DNA of 64,000 nt from Enterobacteriaceae bacterium RIT691 (GTDB lineage: Bacteria; Pseudomonadota; Gammaproteobacteria; Enterobacterales; Enterobacteriaceae): the NCBI GenBank assembly GCA_009668205.1, contig WJYM01000005.1, positions 186,001 through 250,000 on the forward strand. Reading direction: 5' to 3'. Positions 28,132 through 37,293 of the stretch are shown piece by piece. A model generated the notes under the pieces. The model was not told the DNA's origin and searched no databases. It saw only the letters and a list, made by a program, of their open reading frames with translations. Made by a program: the position numbers and the translations under genes. Within the stretch, counting starts at the first letter, position 1. The number at the start of each line of letters is the position of its first letter.

Positions 28132-28923
28132 CTAAGCCTGTCCCCGAGGCTTCTTCAACTGCGTCAGCACCAGCTGATGCCTGTCGTTATAAAACTTCCG
28201 GTACGTCAGATAACAGGCAATGATGGTCGACAAACTTGCGGTCGACAGCAGCATAAAGGTCACCATAATCTGGTACTTAATCGCTTTGACCGGATCGATC
28301 CCCGCAAAAATCAGCCCTGACATCATGCCAGGCAGACTCACCAGCCCTACCGTTTTGGCAGAATCCACCGTGGGGATCAGCGATGCGCGAATGCTTTCAC
28401 GGATCAGCCGCTCTGACGCCATTTTCGGCGTTGCGCCAAGGCTCAGCTTTTCCTGAATCTGCTGCTGTTCACTGGTAAAACGCAGCCCCAGATTGTTGTA
28501 GCACAGCCCTACCGCCACCATCGCATTCCCCGCAATCATCCCGGCGATGGGGATCACCTGCATGGGGGTAAAAGTGATTGAGCCGGAGAACACCAGCACC
28601 GAGAGCGTCAGCACCGCCCCGGTGGTAATCGCGATAAATGAGGACACAAACGCCCGGTCAATATACTTACTGCGTTTTTGCGCGTTGTAGGCGGCATTCA
28701 CACAGATAAAAAGCACCATCAGCAGCGTCAAAACGGCATGATTGACGTTAAAGATATATTTCAGCACGTAGCCGACGGCGATGAGCTGCACGACCGCGCG
28801 GCAAATGCTCCAGATAATCTCTTTTTCCAGCGCCAGCTTTTCCCGGTAGCTCACCAGAATCGCAATCAGCACCAGCACCATCGACAGCACCAGTGACGAA
28901 GAGGTAATGTCATGCCCGTTCAT
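28132..28923 (-). CDS. fetB: Iron export ABC permease FetB
   Basis: FetB (YbbM) is the membrane part of the FetAB iron exporter that improves resistance to peroxide stress under iron load. The 263-residue protein has about seven hydrophobic segments and the conserved blocks PMQVIPIAGMIAGNAMVAV and SAKTVGLVSLPGMMSG. It overlaps the fetA stop by 14 bases. It is four residues longer than E. coli FetB at the C-terminus (QLKKPRGQA). Confidence 0.95.
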   Translation of the reverse strand: MNGHDITSSSLVLSMVLVLIAILVSYREKLALEKEIIWSICRAVVQLIAVGYVLKYIFNVNHAVLTLLMVLFICVNAAYNAQKRSKYIDRAFVSSFIAITTGAVLTLSVLVFSGSITFTPMQVIPIAGMIAGNAMVAVGLCYNNLGLRFTSEQQQIQEKLSLGATPKMASERLIRESIRASLIPTVDSAKTVGLVSLPGMMSGLIFAGIDPVKAIKYQIMVTFMLLSTASLSTIIACYLTYRKFYNDRHQLVLTQLKKPRGQA

Positions 28924-29578
28924 TGGCGGCCTCCTGCATTCGCGATGCCGGAACCGAAAGGGTCAGCACCTCATCCGCGTGGCGGATTTCATTTTGATCG
29001 TGCGTCACCCATAGCACGGCAATATTTTGCTGCACCGTATAGTGATGAATTATTTCGTTAACGCTTTGTTTATTTATTTCATCAAGCGCGCTGGTAATTT
29101 CGTCCAGCAATAATATTTTCGGCAGAAATTGCAGATTGCGAATCAGAGACACGCGCTGTTTTTCTCCGCCTGAAAGTTCGTTGATCGATTTCTCCAGCGT
29201 ATTTTCCGCAAGATTAAAACGGGCTAAATCCGCCACCAGCTTTTTCGGTTCAGGGCGTTGCTGTCGAATCTGCCACGGGAAAATCAGGTTGTCGTAAACC
29301 GTATCACCAAACAGAACAGGCGTTTGCGCACAGTATGACACCTGCTGGCGGTAGGCTTCAGGCGATATATTCTGAATATCCTCCCCCTCGAAGGTGATGC
29401 CGCCGGAGGTTGGGCTGATGAGCGAGGCGATGATTTTTAGCAGCGTGCTTTTACCGCAACCGGAAGGCCCGGTTATCAGCGTAAACTGCCCCTCACGGAG
29501 CGACAGCGAAATATTTTGCAATATCGTCGTTTCGCCAATGCAATAACCCAGCTGATTAACCCGCAATATTTCCTTCAT
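28910..29578 (-). CDS. fetA: Iron export ABC ATPase FetA
   Basis: FetA (YbbL) energises FetB. The 222 residues hold Walker A GPSGCGKST near 40, the Q-loop YCAQTPVLFG, signature LSGGEKQRVSLI, Walker B ILLLDEITSALD and the switch histidine VTHDQNE. AGG upstream of the ATG serves as ribosome binding site. First gene of a two-gene operon, divergent from qmcA. Confidence 0.95.
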   Translation of the reverse strand: MKEILRVNQLGYCIGETTILQNISLSLREGQFTLITGPSGCGKSTLLKIIASLISPTSGGITFEGEDIQNISPEAYRQQVSYCAQTPVLFGDTVYDNLIFPWQIRQQRPEPKKLVADLARFNLAENTLEKSINELSGGEKQRVSLIRNLQFLPKILLLDEITSALDEINKQSVNEIIHHYTVQQNIAVLWVTHDQNEIRHADEVLTLSVPASRMQEAANERA

Positions 29579-29716
29579 AAGACCTGACTTTATTTAAACA
29601 TTCTCATCGCTATTCTAGACCTTCTCCTTTCACGATGACGAGGATAAAAGTTATACTTTATTGATTCTCCCTGGACATGCAGGTCACAGGGTTTTCTGGC
29701 ACTACAGGAGGTTCCT

Positions 29717-30634
29717 ATGCTCATCTTTATTCCCGTTCTCATCTTTGTCGCCCTGGTTATCGTTGCCGCAGGGGTGAAGATCGTGCCCCAGGGCTATCAG
29801 TGGACGGTGGAACGCTTTGGTCGTTACACCAATACGCTGCAGCCTGGCCTGAGCCTCGTGGTGCCGTTTATGGACCGCATTGGCCGTAAAATCAACATGA
29901 TGGAACAGGTACTGGATATCCCTTCACAGGAAATAATTTCCAAAGACAACGCCAACGTCGCGATTGATGCGGTGTGCTTTATCCAGGTGATTGACGCGCC
30001 AAAAGCGGCCTATGAAGTCAGCAATCTTGAGCTGGCAATCATTAACCTGACCATGACCAACATCCGTACCGTGCTGGGCTCGATGGAGCTGGACGAAATG
30101 CTCTCGCAGCGCGACAGCATCAACACCCGCCTGCTACACATCGTGGATGAAGCCACCAATCCGTGGGGCATCAAAATCACCCGTATCGAGATCCGTGATG
30201 TGCGCCCACCGGCCGAACTTATCGATGCGATGAATGCCCAGATGAAAGCCGAACGAACCAAGCGTGCTTATATCCTTGAAGCCGAGGGGATTCGTCAGGC
30301 CGAAATCGTCAAAGCCGAAGGGGAAAAACAGTCGAAGATCCTCAAAGCAGAGGGTGAGCGTCAGTCGACGTTCCTGCAGGCCGAAGCGCGTGAACGTTCG
30401 GCTGAAGCGGAAGCTCGCGCCACCCAAATGGTGTCCGAAGCGATTGCCGCCGGGGATATTCAGGCGGTGAACTACTTCGTGGCGCAGAAATATACTGATG
30501 CACTGCAGCAGATTGGTTCGGCCAATAACACGAAAGTAGTGATGATGCCGCTGGATGCCAGCAGCCTGATGGGATCGATTGCCGGGATTGCCGAACTGGT
30601 GAAAGACAGCGCCAACGAGCGGACAAAACGCTAA
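29717..30634 (+). CDS. qmcA: Membrane-anchored SPFH protein QmcA
   Basis: QmcA (YbbK) is a stomatin/prohibitin-type SPFH protein that suppresses loss of FtsH/HtpX quality control when overproduced. The 305-residue protein has one N-terminal membrane helix ([19 protein letters not shown]), the SPFH domain (about 20-190, [15 protein letters not shown]) and a long alanine/glutamate-rich coiled coil ([17 protein letters not shown] repeats). AGGAGG precedes the start. The stop overlaps ybbJ by one base (TAATG). Confidence 0.96.
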   Translation: MLIFIPVLIFVALVIVAAGVKIVPQGYQWTVERFGRYTNTLQPGLSLVVPFMDRIGRKINMMEQVLDIPSQEIISKDNANVAIDAVCFIQVIDAPKAAYEVSNLELAIINLTMTNIRTVLGSMELDEMLSQRDSINTRLLHIVDEATNPWGIKITRIEIRDVRPPAELIDAMNAQMKAERTKRAYILEAEGIRQAEIVKAEGEKQSKILKAEGERQSTFLQAEARERSAEAEARATQMVSEAIAAGDIQAVNYFVAQKYTDALQQIGSANNTKVVMMPLDASSLMGSIAGIAELVKDSANERTKR

Positions 30635-31083
30635 TGGACGCGCTTCTCGCCCATCCACACCTGTTCTGGCTCAGCCTCGGCGGCGTGCTGTTGGCGGCAG
30701 AAATGCTTGGCGGCAATGGCTATCTGCTGTGGAGCGGCGTGGCGGCCATTATCACCGGTTTAGTGGTGTGGCTACTGCCGTTTGGCTGGGAATGGCAGGG
30801 CGTGCTGTTCGCCGTGCTGACGCTGGCGGCCGCCTGGCTGTGGTGGCGCTGGCTGGCGAACCGCGTGAAACAGCAGCCGCGCGCTGACAGCCAGCTCAAT
30901 CAGCGCGGGCAGCAGCTGGTCGGTAAAGTGTTCACGCTGGAGACGGCGTTAAATAACGGTCGCGGCCATATGCGGGTGGGCGACAGCTCGTGGCCCGTTA
31001 ACGCGGATGACGACCTTCCCGCCGGGACCCGCGTGGAAGTGATTGCGGTGGAAGGGATCACCCTGAAAGTGCGCCCGCACTAA
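30634..31083 (+). CDS. ybbJ: NfeD-family membrane protein YbbJ
   Basis: A 149-residue NfeD-family protein with two or three N-terminal hydrophobic helices (about 5-75) and a C-terminal OB-fold-like domain ([24 protein letters not shown]). NfeD proteins work with a stomatin-type partner, here QmcA, with which it is translationally coupled. The cellular task is probably membrane protein or lipid-domain quality control; unproven. Its end is only three bases from convergent cueR. Confidence 0.94.
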   Translation: MDALLAHPHLFWLSLGGVLLAAEMLGGNGYLLWSGVAAIITGLVVWLLPFGWEWQGVLFAVLTLAAAWLWWRWLANRVKQQPRADSQLNQRGQQLVGKVFTLETALNNGRGHMRVGDSSWPVNADDDLPAGTRVEVIAVEGITLKVRPH

Positions 31084-31086
31084 AGG

Positions 31087-31488
31087 CTATTTGCGGTGAC
31101 AGCAGCCGGAGAGATTGTCGATAATCGGACACTCCGCGCTGTCATCACCCGGGCAAGCCTCCGCCAGCGTCAGCAGTTGCTCACGCATCCCCTGAAGCTC
31201 TTTGATATGCCGTTCAATGTCCGCCACCTTCTGTAAGGTGCGGGCTTTAACGTCTGCGCTGTGCCGCCCCGGATCGTTAAACAGGTTCACCAGCTCGCCG
31301 CACTCTTCCAGATTAAACCCCACCTGCCGCGCCTGGCGCAGCAGCGTCAGCTCATCGAGATGCTTTTGCGAATAGCTGCGGTAGCCGTTATCACTGCGCA
31401 GCGGCGGCGTGACCAGCCCCTTCTCTTCATAGAATCGAATCGCTTTGCTGGTTAAACCGGTTTTTTTTGCCACGTCGCTGATGTTCAT
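31087..31488 (-). CDS. cueR: Copper efflux regulator CueR (MerR family)
   Basis: CueR senses Cu(I)/Ag(I) and activates copA and cueO. The 133-residue protein has the MerR winged helix ([21 protein letters not shown]), a dimerisation coiled coil, and the C-terminal metal loop [12 protein letters not shown] with the two ligating cysteines, followed by GCCH. The start at MNISDVAKK has GGGAGG seven bases upstream and matches E. coli; an ATG at 31542 would add 18 unrelated residues. Divergent from copA with the promoter between. Confidence 0.97.
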   Translation of the reverse strand: MNISDVAKKTGLTSKAIRFYEEKGLVTPPLRSDNGYRSYSQKHLDELTLLRQARQVGFNLEECGELVNLFNDPGRHSADVKARTLQKVADIERHIKELQGMREQLLTLAEACPGDDSAECPIIDNLSGCCHRK

Positions 31489-31607
31489 ACATCCTCCCGT
31501 TCGGACTTTCTGCCAGGAAGTATACCCATGCAAAGCCTGCAAGAACCAGCGAACAGGCCGGATTGGCGTGTAAAGTTATCTCTGTATTTCTTCTGCAAGC
31601 ACAAAGC

Positions 31608-31638
31608 TTGACCTTCCCCTTGATGGAAGGTTTAAGCT
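31608..31638 (+). promoter_or_regulatory. CueR-activated copA promoter
   Basis: TTGACC (-35, 31608-31613) and TTAAGC/TAAGCT (-10, from 31633) are separated by about 19 bases, the long spacer that MerR-type activators correct by distorting DNA. The CueR operator ACCTTCC-N7-GGAAGGT spans 31611-31631. This matches the known E. coli copA promoter closely. Confidence 0.93.
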
Positions 31639-31701
31639 TGTTCACAGTCAGATAAAAACAGCGTGCTTTCCCGTCGGAAAGCCCATTTCAAGGAGTCTTC
31701 T

Positions 31702-34203
31702 ATGTCTCACACTATCAGCCTGACGCTCGATGGCCTCTCCTGTGGCCACTGCGTCAAACGTGTAAAAGAGAGCCTGGAGCAACGCAATGACGTTGAACAG
31801 GCGGATATCACCATCACCGAAGCGCACATCACCGGCAGCGCCAGCGCCGAAGCGCTTATCGACACCATCAAACAGGCCGGATACGGGGCGGAGCTGAGCC
31901 ACCCAAAGGCTAAACCGCTGGCAGAGTCATCACTCCCGTCGGAAGCACTGACAGCGGTCCCTCCTGTGCTTCCGGTAGCCGATGACCTTGATGACAGCCA
32001 ACAGCTGCTGATCAACGGTATGAGCTGCGCCAGCTGTGTTTCCCGAGTGCAAAACGCGCTTGCCGCGGTGCCGGGTGTCACGCAGGCACGGGTGAATCTG
32101 GCGGAGCGCACGGCCCTGGTGATGGGCAGTGCAGCCGCCAGCGATTTAGTGCAGGCGGTGGAGAAAGTAGGCTACGGCGCAGAGGCCATCGAAGATGACC
32201 AGAAGCGCCGTGAACGCCAACAGGAAACCGCCGTCGCCACCATGAAACGCTTCCGCTGGCAGGCCATTGTGGCTCTGGCGGTGGGCGTCCCGGTGATGGT
32301 CTGGGGCATGATCGGTGACAACATGATGGTCACCGAAGCCAATCGATCCTTGTGGCTCGCGATTGGCCTGATCACGCTCGGGGTGATGGTCTTTGCGGGC
32401 GGGCATTTTTATTCCAGCGCGTGGAAAAGCCTGAAAAATGGCACCGCGACCATGGACACCTTAGTCGCCCTCGGCACCGGCGTTGCCTGGCTCTATTCGA
32501 TGAGCGTGAACCTGTGGCCGCAGTGGTTCCCGATGGAAGCCCGGCATCTCTATTATGAAGCCAGTGCGATGATCATCGGTCTGATAAACCTGGGTCATAT
32601 GCTGGAGGCCCGTGCGCGCCAGCGCTCTTCGAAAGCGCTGGAAAAACTGCTCGACCTGACGCCGCCTACCGCCCGGGTGGTCACTGAAGAAGGCGAGAAA
32701 TCTGTGCCACTGGCCGACGTTCAGCCGGGTATGATTTTACGTCTGACGACCGGGGATCGTGTGCCGGTTGATGGTGAAATTACGCAGGGCGAAGCCTGGT
32801 TTGATGAAGCGATGCTGACCGGGGAACCCGTCCCTCAGCAGAAATCAGACGGCGAAAGCATTCATGCGGGCACCGTGGTGCAGGATGGCAGCGTGCTGTT
32901 TCGCGCCAGCGCCGTCGGCAGCCATACCACGCTGTCGCGCATTATTCGCATGGTTCGCCAGGCGCAGAGCAGTAAACCGGAAATCGGCCAGTTGGCGGAT
33001 CGCATCTCCGCGGTGTTTGTGCCAACCGTTGTCGCCATTGCGCTGTTCAGCGCGGCAATGTGGTATTTCTTCGGACCGGCGCCGCAGATTGTCTACACCC
33101 TGGTGATCGCGACCACGGTGCTGATCATCGCCTGTCCTTGTGCGCTTGGGCTGGCAACCCCGATGTCGATTATCGCTGGTGTAGGCCGCGCCGCGGAATA
33201 CGGCGTACTGGTGCGTGATGCCGATGCTTTGCAGCGCGCCAGCGAACTCGACACCCTGGTGTTCGACAAAACCGGGACGCTGACGGAAGGCAAACCGCAG
33301 GTTGTCGCCGTGAAAACCTTCGCCGGGATCGATGAAGCGCAGGCACTTCGCCTGGCGGCCGCACTGGAACAGGGCTCAAGCCATCCGTTAGCTCGCGCCA
33401 TTCTCGACAAAGCCGGTGATGCCGTGCTGCCGCAGATGAGCAACTTCCGCACGCTGCGTGGTCTGGGCGTCAGTGGGGACGCGGAGGGTTATACCCTGCT
33501 GCTCGGCAATCAGGCCCTGCTGAATGAGCAGCACATTGAAACCAAAGCTATCGAGGCGGACATTCAGGCCCAGGCGGCGAAAGGCGCAACGCCCGTGCTG
33601 CTGGCGGTTGAAGGTCAAGTTGCTGCGCTGTTTGCCATTCGTGATCCGCTTCGTGAAGACAGCGTAGCGGCGCTCAAACGCCTGCATGCCGAAGGCTATC
33701 GTCTGGTGATGTTGACCGGGGACAACCCTGTTACGGCCAATGCGATTGCGAAAGAAGCAGGCATTGATGAAGTGATCGCCGGGGTCTTACCGGACGGGAA
33801 GGCCGAAGCCATCAAAAAACTGCAGGCGGAAGGCCGTAAAGTCGCGATGGTGGGTGATGGGATCAACGATGCGCCAGCGCTGGCTCAGGCGGAAGTCGGG
33901 ATCGCAATGGGCGGCGGCAGCGATGTGGCCATTGAGACGGCGGCCATCACTCTGATGCGCCACAGTCTTGTCGGCGTTGCCGATGCGCTTGCGATTTCAA
34001 GAGCCACCTTGCGTAACATGAAGCAGAACCTGCTGGGCGCATTTATTTATAACTCCCTGGGTATTCCGATTGCGGCCGGGATCCTTTGGCCGCTGACCGG
34101 CACCTTGCTGAACCCGGTCGTTGCCGGTGCGGCGATGGCGCTCTCTTCGATCACCGTCGTGAGTAACGCCAACCGCCTGCTGCGTTTCAAACCGAAAGCG
34201 TAG
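31702..34203 (+). CDS. copA: Cu(I)-exporting P1B-type ATPase CopA
   Basis: CopA pumps Cu(I) from cytoplasm to periplasm. The 833-residue protein has two heavy-metal domains (CxxC at 14-17 and 109-112), eight predicted membrane helices, the CPC transport motif (C478-P-C480), the phosphorylation motif DKTGT at D522 and GDGIND in the hinge. The start at [11 protein letters not shown] has AAGGAG six bases upstream. Codons 68-69 lie on a slippery heptamer that in E. coli lets ribosomes make the separate short chaperone CopA(Z). Single gene under CueR control, convergent with the Nudix gene. Confidence 0.98.
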   Translation: MSHTISLTLDGLSCGHCVKRVKESLEQRNDVEQADITITEAHITGSASAEALIDTIKQAGYGAELSHPKAKPLAESSLPSEALTAVPPVLPVADDLDDSQQLLINGMSCASCVSRVQNALAAVPGVTQARVNLAERTALVMGSAAASDLVQAVEKVGYGAEAIEDDQKRRERQQETAVATMKRFRWQAIVALAVGVPVMVWGMIGDNMMVTEANRSLWLAIGLITLGVMVFAGGHFYSSAWKSLKNGTATMDTLVALGTGVAWLYSMSVNLWPQWFPMEARHLYYEASAMIIGLINLGHMLEARARQRSSKALEKLLDLTPPTARVVTEEGEKSVPLADVQPGMILRLTTGDRVPVDGEITQGEAWFDEAMLTGEPVPQQKSDGESIHAGTVVQDGSVLFRASAVGSHTTLSRIIRMVRQAQSSKPEIGQLADRISAVFVPTVVAIALFSAAMWYFFGPAPQIVYTLVIATTVLIIACPCALGLATPMSIIAGVGRAAEYGVLVRDADALQRASELDTLVFDKTGTLTEGKPQVVAVKTFAGIDEAQALRLAAALEQGSSHPLARAILDKAGDAVLPQMSNFRTLRGLGVSGDAEGYTLLLGNQALLNEQHIETKAIEADIQAQAAKGATPVLLAVEGQVAALFAIRDPLREDSVAALKRLHAEGYRLVMLTGDNPVTANAIAKEAGIDEVIAGVLPDGKAEAIKKLQAEGRKVAMVGDGINDAPALAQAEVGIAMGGGSDVAIETAAITLMRHSLVGVADALAISRATLRNMKQNLLGAFIYNSLGIPIAAGILWPLTGTLLNPVVAGAAMALSSITVVSNANRLLRFKPKA
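31902..31913 (+). promoter_or_regulatory. Programmed -1 frameshift site in copA
   Basis: The heptamer C-CCA-AAG (31902-31908) covers codons 68-69. After a -1 slip the next codons are GGC then TAA (31911-31913), so a 70-residue product with one complete metal-binding domain would end in ...HPKG. E. coli makes the CopA(Z) copper chaperone by this very event at the same place. The stimulatory downstream structure cannot be confirmed by eye. Confidence 0.85.
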
Positions 34204-34207
34204 CGCT

Positions 34208-34240
34208 TCTGGCCCTTAGCCGAACACGTTAAGGGCCAGA
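34208..34240. other. Inverted repeat at copA/Nudix convergence
   Basis: TCTGGCCCTTA at 34208-34218 pairs with TAAGGGCCAGA at 34230-34240. It begins five bases after the copA stop and spans the stop and last codons of the convergent Nudix gene. No T-tract. Similar in design to the purK/arcC hairpin. Confidence 0.5.
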
Positions 34241-34800
34241 TATTGCAGCAGCATGATTGTTTTCCCGTCCTCAATCTCACCCGAGCGGATCGCGGCCAGC
34301 GCTTTCTCCAGCGGCCACTCCAGCACTTCGATATCCTCACCCTCTTCCTCCAGCCCACCGCCCAAACTGCTGCGATCGTTCTCAGTGTATTCCGCGATGA
34401 AAAAGTAGAGTTTTTCAGTCACCGAGCCCGGGCTCATAAAGGCTTCGAATACCTTTTCAGGCTGCGCAATCGTAAAACCCGTTTCCTCTTCCGCTTCGGC
34501 GATAATCCGTTGTTCCGGTGAAGCGTTATCCAGCAGACCCGCCGCCGCTTCTATCAGATAGCCTTTACCATCCTGCAAGTAAACGGGCAGACGAAACTGC
34601 CGCGTCAGTACCACCGTTTTTTTATCGCGGTTGTACAACAGGATGGTTGCACCATGCCCACGATCGTAGGCCTCGCGGCTTTGTTGCTGCCACGAACCAT
34701 CGTGGCGCTGCAGCTCAAAGGTGTATTTTTTGAGGATGTACCCGTTATCGGACAGCAATTGTGATTCGAGATGGCGAACCTGAGCGAGGGCTTTTGGCAT
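34216..34800 (-). CDS. NudK-like Nudix hydrolase (GDP-mannose pyrophosphatase type)
   Basis: A 194-residue Nudix protein resembling E. coli NudK, which hydrolyses GDP-mannose and related nucleotide sugars. REAYDRGHGATILLYN and VLTRQFRLPVY match NudK closely. The Nudix box starts GLLDNASPEQ and ends EAEEETGF: the metal-binding glutamates of the EExxG part are kept, but the first conserved glutamate is serine. MSPGSVTEKLYFFIAEY follows. GGAG precedes the chosen ATG; a longer frame to 34965 overlaps the divergent regulator and is unlikely. It stands beside copA where E. coli has glsA/ybaT. Exact substrate unknown. Confidence 0.85.
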   Translation of the reverse strand: MPKALAQVRHLESQLLSDNGYILKKYTFELQRHDGSWQQQSREAYDRGHGATILLYNRDKKTVVLTRQFRLPVYLQDGKGYLIEAAAGLLDNASPEQRIIAEAEEETGFTIAQPEKVFEAFMSPGSVTEKLYFFIAEYTENDRSSLGGGLEEEGEDIEVLEWPLEKALAAIRSGEIEDGKTIMLLQYLALNVFG

Positions 34801-34881
34801 GGTTTCTTCTCCGGCAGATGACAGCGTAAACGCTATCATGCATAATCGTGCACATTCAAGATAAATAGTGAGAAAACACGG

Positions 34882-35631
34882 ATGCTCGCCAGCCAACGAA
34901 AACAGCAAATCCTTACTCTGCTTGCGGAACAAAAACAGGTACATTCCGGGGAGCTCAGCCAGCACTTTGGCATCTCAGAAGACTCTATCCGTAGGGATTT
35001 ACGCGAATTAGCGGCGGAAGGACTCCTGCAGCGAGTGCACGGTGGCGCACTTCCCGTCTCGCCGGCAATTGCGCCTCTTGAAACACGCAAAAACGTGCAA
35101 ACAGGCAGCAAGCGTGCGATTGCCCGGAAAGCTGTTTCACTGATTCAGCCGGGCCAGGTGGTAATTCTGGATGGCGGCACCACCACCCATGAATTAGTGA
35201 GACAGCTTCCGGCTACCCTGTCTTTTACCGCGGTGACCCACAGCCCCGCCATTGCCGTTGCGCTGGTCGATTTCCCGCTGATAGAGGTTATTTTGCTCGG
35301 CGGTGTGCTGTACCGTCACTCGGTGGTGACGGTGGGTGCAGCGATGCTGGAATCGCTGAACACGATCAACGCCGACCTGTATTTTATGGGTGTCACAGGC
35401 GTCCATTCAGAAACGGGTTTCACCACCGGCAATTACGAAGAAGCCTGCGTTAAGCGAGCACTTTCGAGCCGGGCCGCAGAAACCGTAGTGATGGCTTCCA
35501 GCGAGAAAATTAACAGTGCATCAGCATTTGCCATCGGCGAACTGACAATGGCCAGCACGTTAGTGGTGAAGGATCCTCTGGAGCAGGCGCTGCAATCCAC
35601 CTGCGAGAAACTGGGGATTGCAGTCATTTAG
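34882..35631 (+). CDS. DeoR/GlpR-family transcriptional regulator
   Basis: A 249-residue DeoR-family regulator. The N-terminal winged helix-turn-helix (about 1-57) reads RKQQILTLLAEQKQVHSGEL, then SEDSIRRDLREL, and ends RVHGGAL. The C-terminal DeoR sensor domain has ILDGGTTTHELVRQLP (phosphosugar-binding loop) and FMGVTGVHSETGFTTGNYEEA. Such proteins usually sense sugar phosphates. It is divergent from the NudK-like gene with 81 bases between, so that gene is the likely target. No close E. coli counterpart is recognised at this locus. Confidence 0.85.
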   Translation: MLASQRKQQILTLLAEQKQVHSGELSQHFGISEDSIRRDLRELAAEGLLQRVHGGALPVSPAIAPLETRKNVQTGSKRAIARKAVSLIQPGQVVILDGGTTTHELVRQLPATLSFTAVTHSPAIAVALVDFPLIEVILLGGVLYRHSVVTVGAAMLESLNTINADLYFMGVTGVHSETGFTTGNYEEACVKRALSSRAAETVVMASSEKINSASAFAIGELTMASTLVVKDPLEQALQSTCEKLGIAVI

Positions 35632-35687
35632 GCATTGAGCCACTCATCCCAACGCGCTAGCATGATCTTTTCTTTCCGGGAGCGCGT

Positions 35688-36491
35688 ATGGGTCTGTTTC
35701 AAAGCATAAAATCGTCACTGCGCACCTTAATCCATCGCCGCTACAGCTGGCCTGGCATTGATATCCGTCTTTCCGGCGGCCAGCAGCTGCATCTGGTCGG
35801 CAGCATCCATATGGGGACGCGCGATATGTCACCGCTGCCCCCGGCGCTGATCGCTAAGATCCAACACGCCGACGCGCTGATCGTCGAAGCCGATATCTCT
35901 GGCAGCGAGACGCCTTTCAACGATCTCCCTGAATACGCCCCGCTAAAAGAACGCCTGACGGCTGAACAATTCCTGCAGCTCGAAAAACTCGCAGATGAAA
36001 CTGGCGTGTCACTGGCACTGTCCGATCGACAGCCGCTGTGGCAGGTAGCGATGATTTTACAGGCGATGCAGGCACAGCAGCTGGGGCTTCGACCGCAATA
36101 TGGCATTGACTATCAGATGCTGCACTGCGCAAGGGAGGCGAACCTGCAGATTACCGAACTGGAGGGCGCGGACAGCCAGATTGCGCTGCTGCGAGAATTG
36201 CCGGACAACGGTCGAGTGCTGCTGGAAGATACCCTGACGCACTGGCACACTAACGCGCGTCTGCTACAAATGATGATTGGCTGGTGGATGGAACAGCCCC
36301 CTAACGAAGCGCCGTCGTTGCCCAATACCTTCAGCCATTCTCTTTATGATTTGCTGATGCATCAACGTAATCTGGCGTGGCAGCAAAAGCTACAGGCATT
36401 GCCGCCAGGCCGGTATGTGGTGGCGGTCGGCGCGCTGCATTTATACGGGGAGGGGAATTTGCCTTCGATGCTGAAAGCCCGACAGACATAA
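35688..36491 (+). CDS. ybaP: TraB/GumN-family protein YbaP
   Basis: A 267-residue TraB/GumN (TIKI-like) protein equivalent to E. coli YbaP. The paired motifs HLVGSIHMGTRDMSPLP near residue 40 and VVAVGALHLYGEGNLP near the end carry the conserved histidines thought to bind metal, plus IVEADISGSET. The family is considered a metal-dependent protease group related to TIKI, but no activity is shown for YbaP. GGGAGCG is the ribosome binding site. It is followed on the opposite strand by the chiX sRNA gene. Confidence 0.93.
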   Translation: MGLFQSIKSSLRTLIHRRYSWPGIDIRLSGGQQLHLVGSIHMGTRDMSPLPPALIAKIQHADALIVEADISGSETPFNDLPEYAPLKERLTAEQFLQLEKLADETGVSLALSDRQPLWQVAMILQAMQAQQLGLRPQYGIDYQMLHCAREANLQITELEGADSQIALLRELPDNGRVLLEDTLTHWHTNARLLQMMIGWWMEQPPNEAPSLPNTFSHSLYDLLMHQRNLAWQQKLQALPPGRYVVAVGALHLYGEGNLPSMLKARQT

Positions 36492-36569
36492 AAAAGCGGC
36501 CAATATTTCTATTGGCCCGTCAAAGAGGAATTTCATCATTATTATTATCCCGAAGTTCGCACTTCGGAT
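36490..36569 (-). ncRNA. chiX: Small regulatory RNA ChiX (SroB/MicM)
   Basis: ChiX is an Hfq-binding sRNA of about 80 nt that silences the chitoporin gene chiP and others. On the minus strand a 5' hairpin (CCGAAG...CTTCGG) is followed by an AU-rich linker, the conserved seed AAATTCCTCTTTGACGGG, and a terminator stem GGCCAAT/ATTGGCC ending in six T. Seed and terminator agree with E. coli ChiX, which also lies between ybaP and ybaK. Upstream, TTGGCA and GACAAT with an 18-base spacer give a promoter pointing to a start near 36569. The 5' stem sequence differs from E. coli but keeps pairing. Confidence 0.92.
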
Positions 36570-36682
36570 CCCCCGATTGTCGCTCAAAGTAACGATCACT
36601 GCCAATACTATTGCGCAAGATAGTACTATTTTTTCGACAACGATCGGGCGTATGCTGGACCGCATTCAACCTGGCTGTATGA

Positions 36683-37171
<489 letters not shown>

Positions 37172-37189
37172 GGGTTCGGCGTTGTTTGC

Positions 37190-37289
37190 TTCCCCCTCTC
37201 CCCGGCCCTCTCCCCAAAGGGGCGAGGGAGAAAATCAGATCCGCCCTGATCCCCTCTCCCTTTTAGGGAGAGGGTTAGGGTGAGGGTAA
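37190..37289. repeat. GC-rich dyad repeat at ybaK/ushA junction
   Basis: Two linked hairpins: CCCTCTCCCC-AAAGGGGCGAGGG on the left and CCCTCTCCCTTTTAGGGAGAGGG followed by TTAGGGTGAGGG on the right. The right block recurs almost unchanged at 42.3 kb and closely at 45.7 and 54.7 kb. It fills the convergent junction of ybaK and ushA, ending four bases before the ushA stop. Confidence 0.85.
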
Positions 37290-37293
37290 AACA

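Noticed and set aside
36441-36665. Minus-strand frame over the ybaP-ybaK gap with a hydrophobic N-terminus
   Set aside because: It is explained by the ChiX RNA gene and its promoter; no ribosome binding site.
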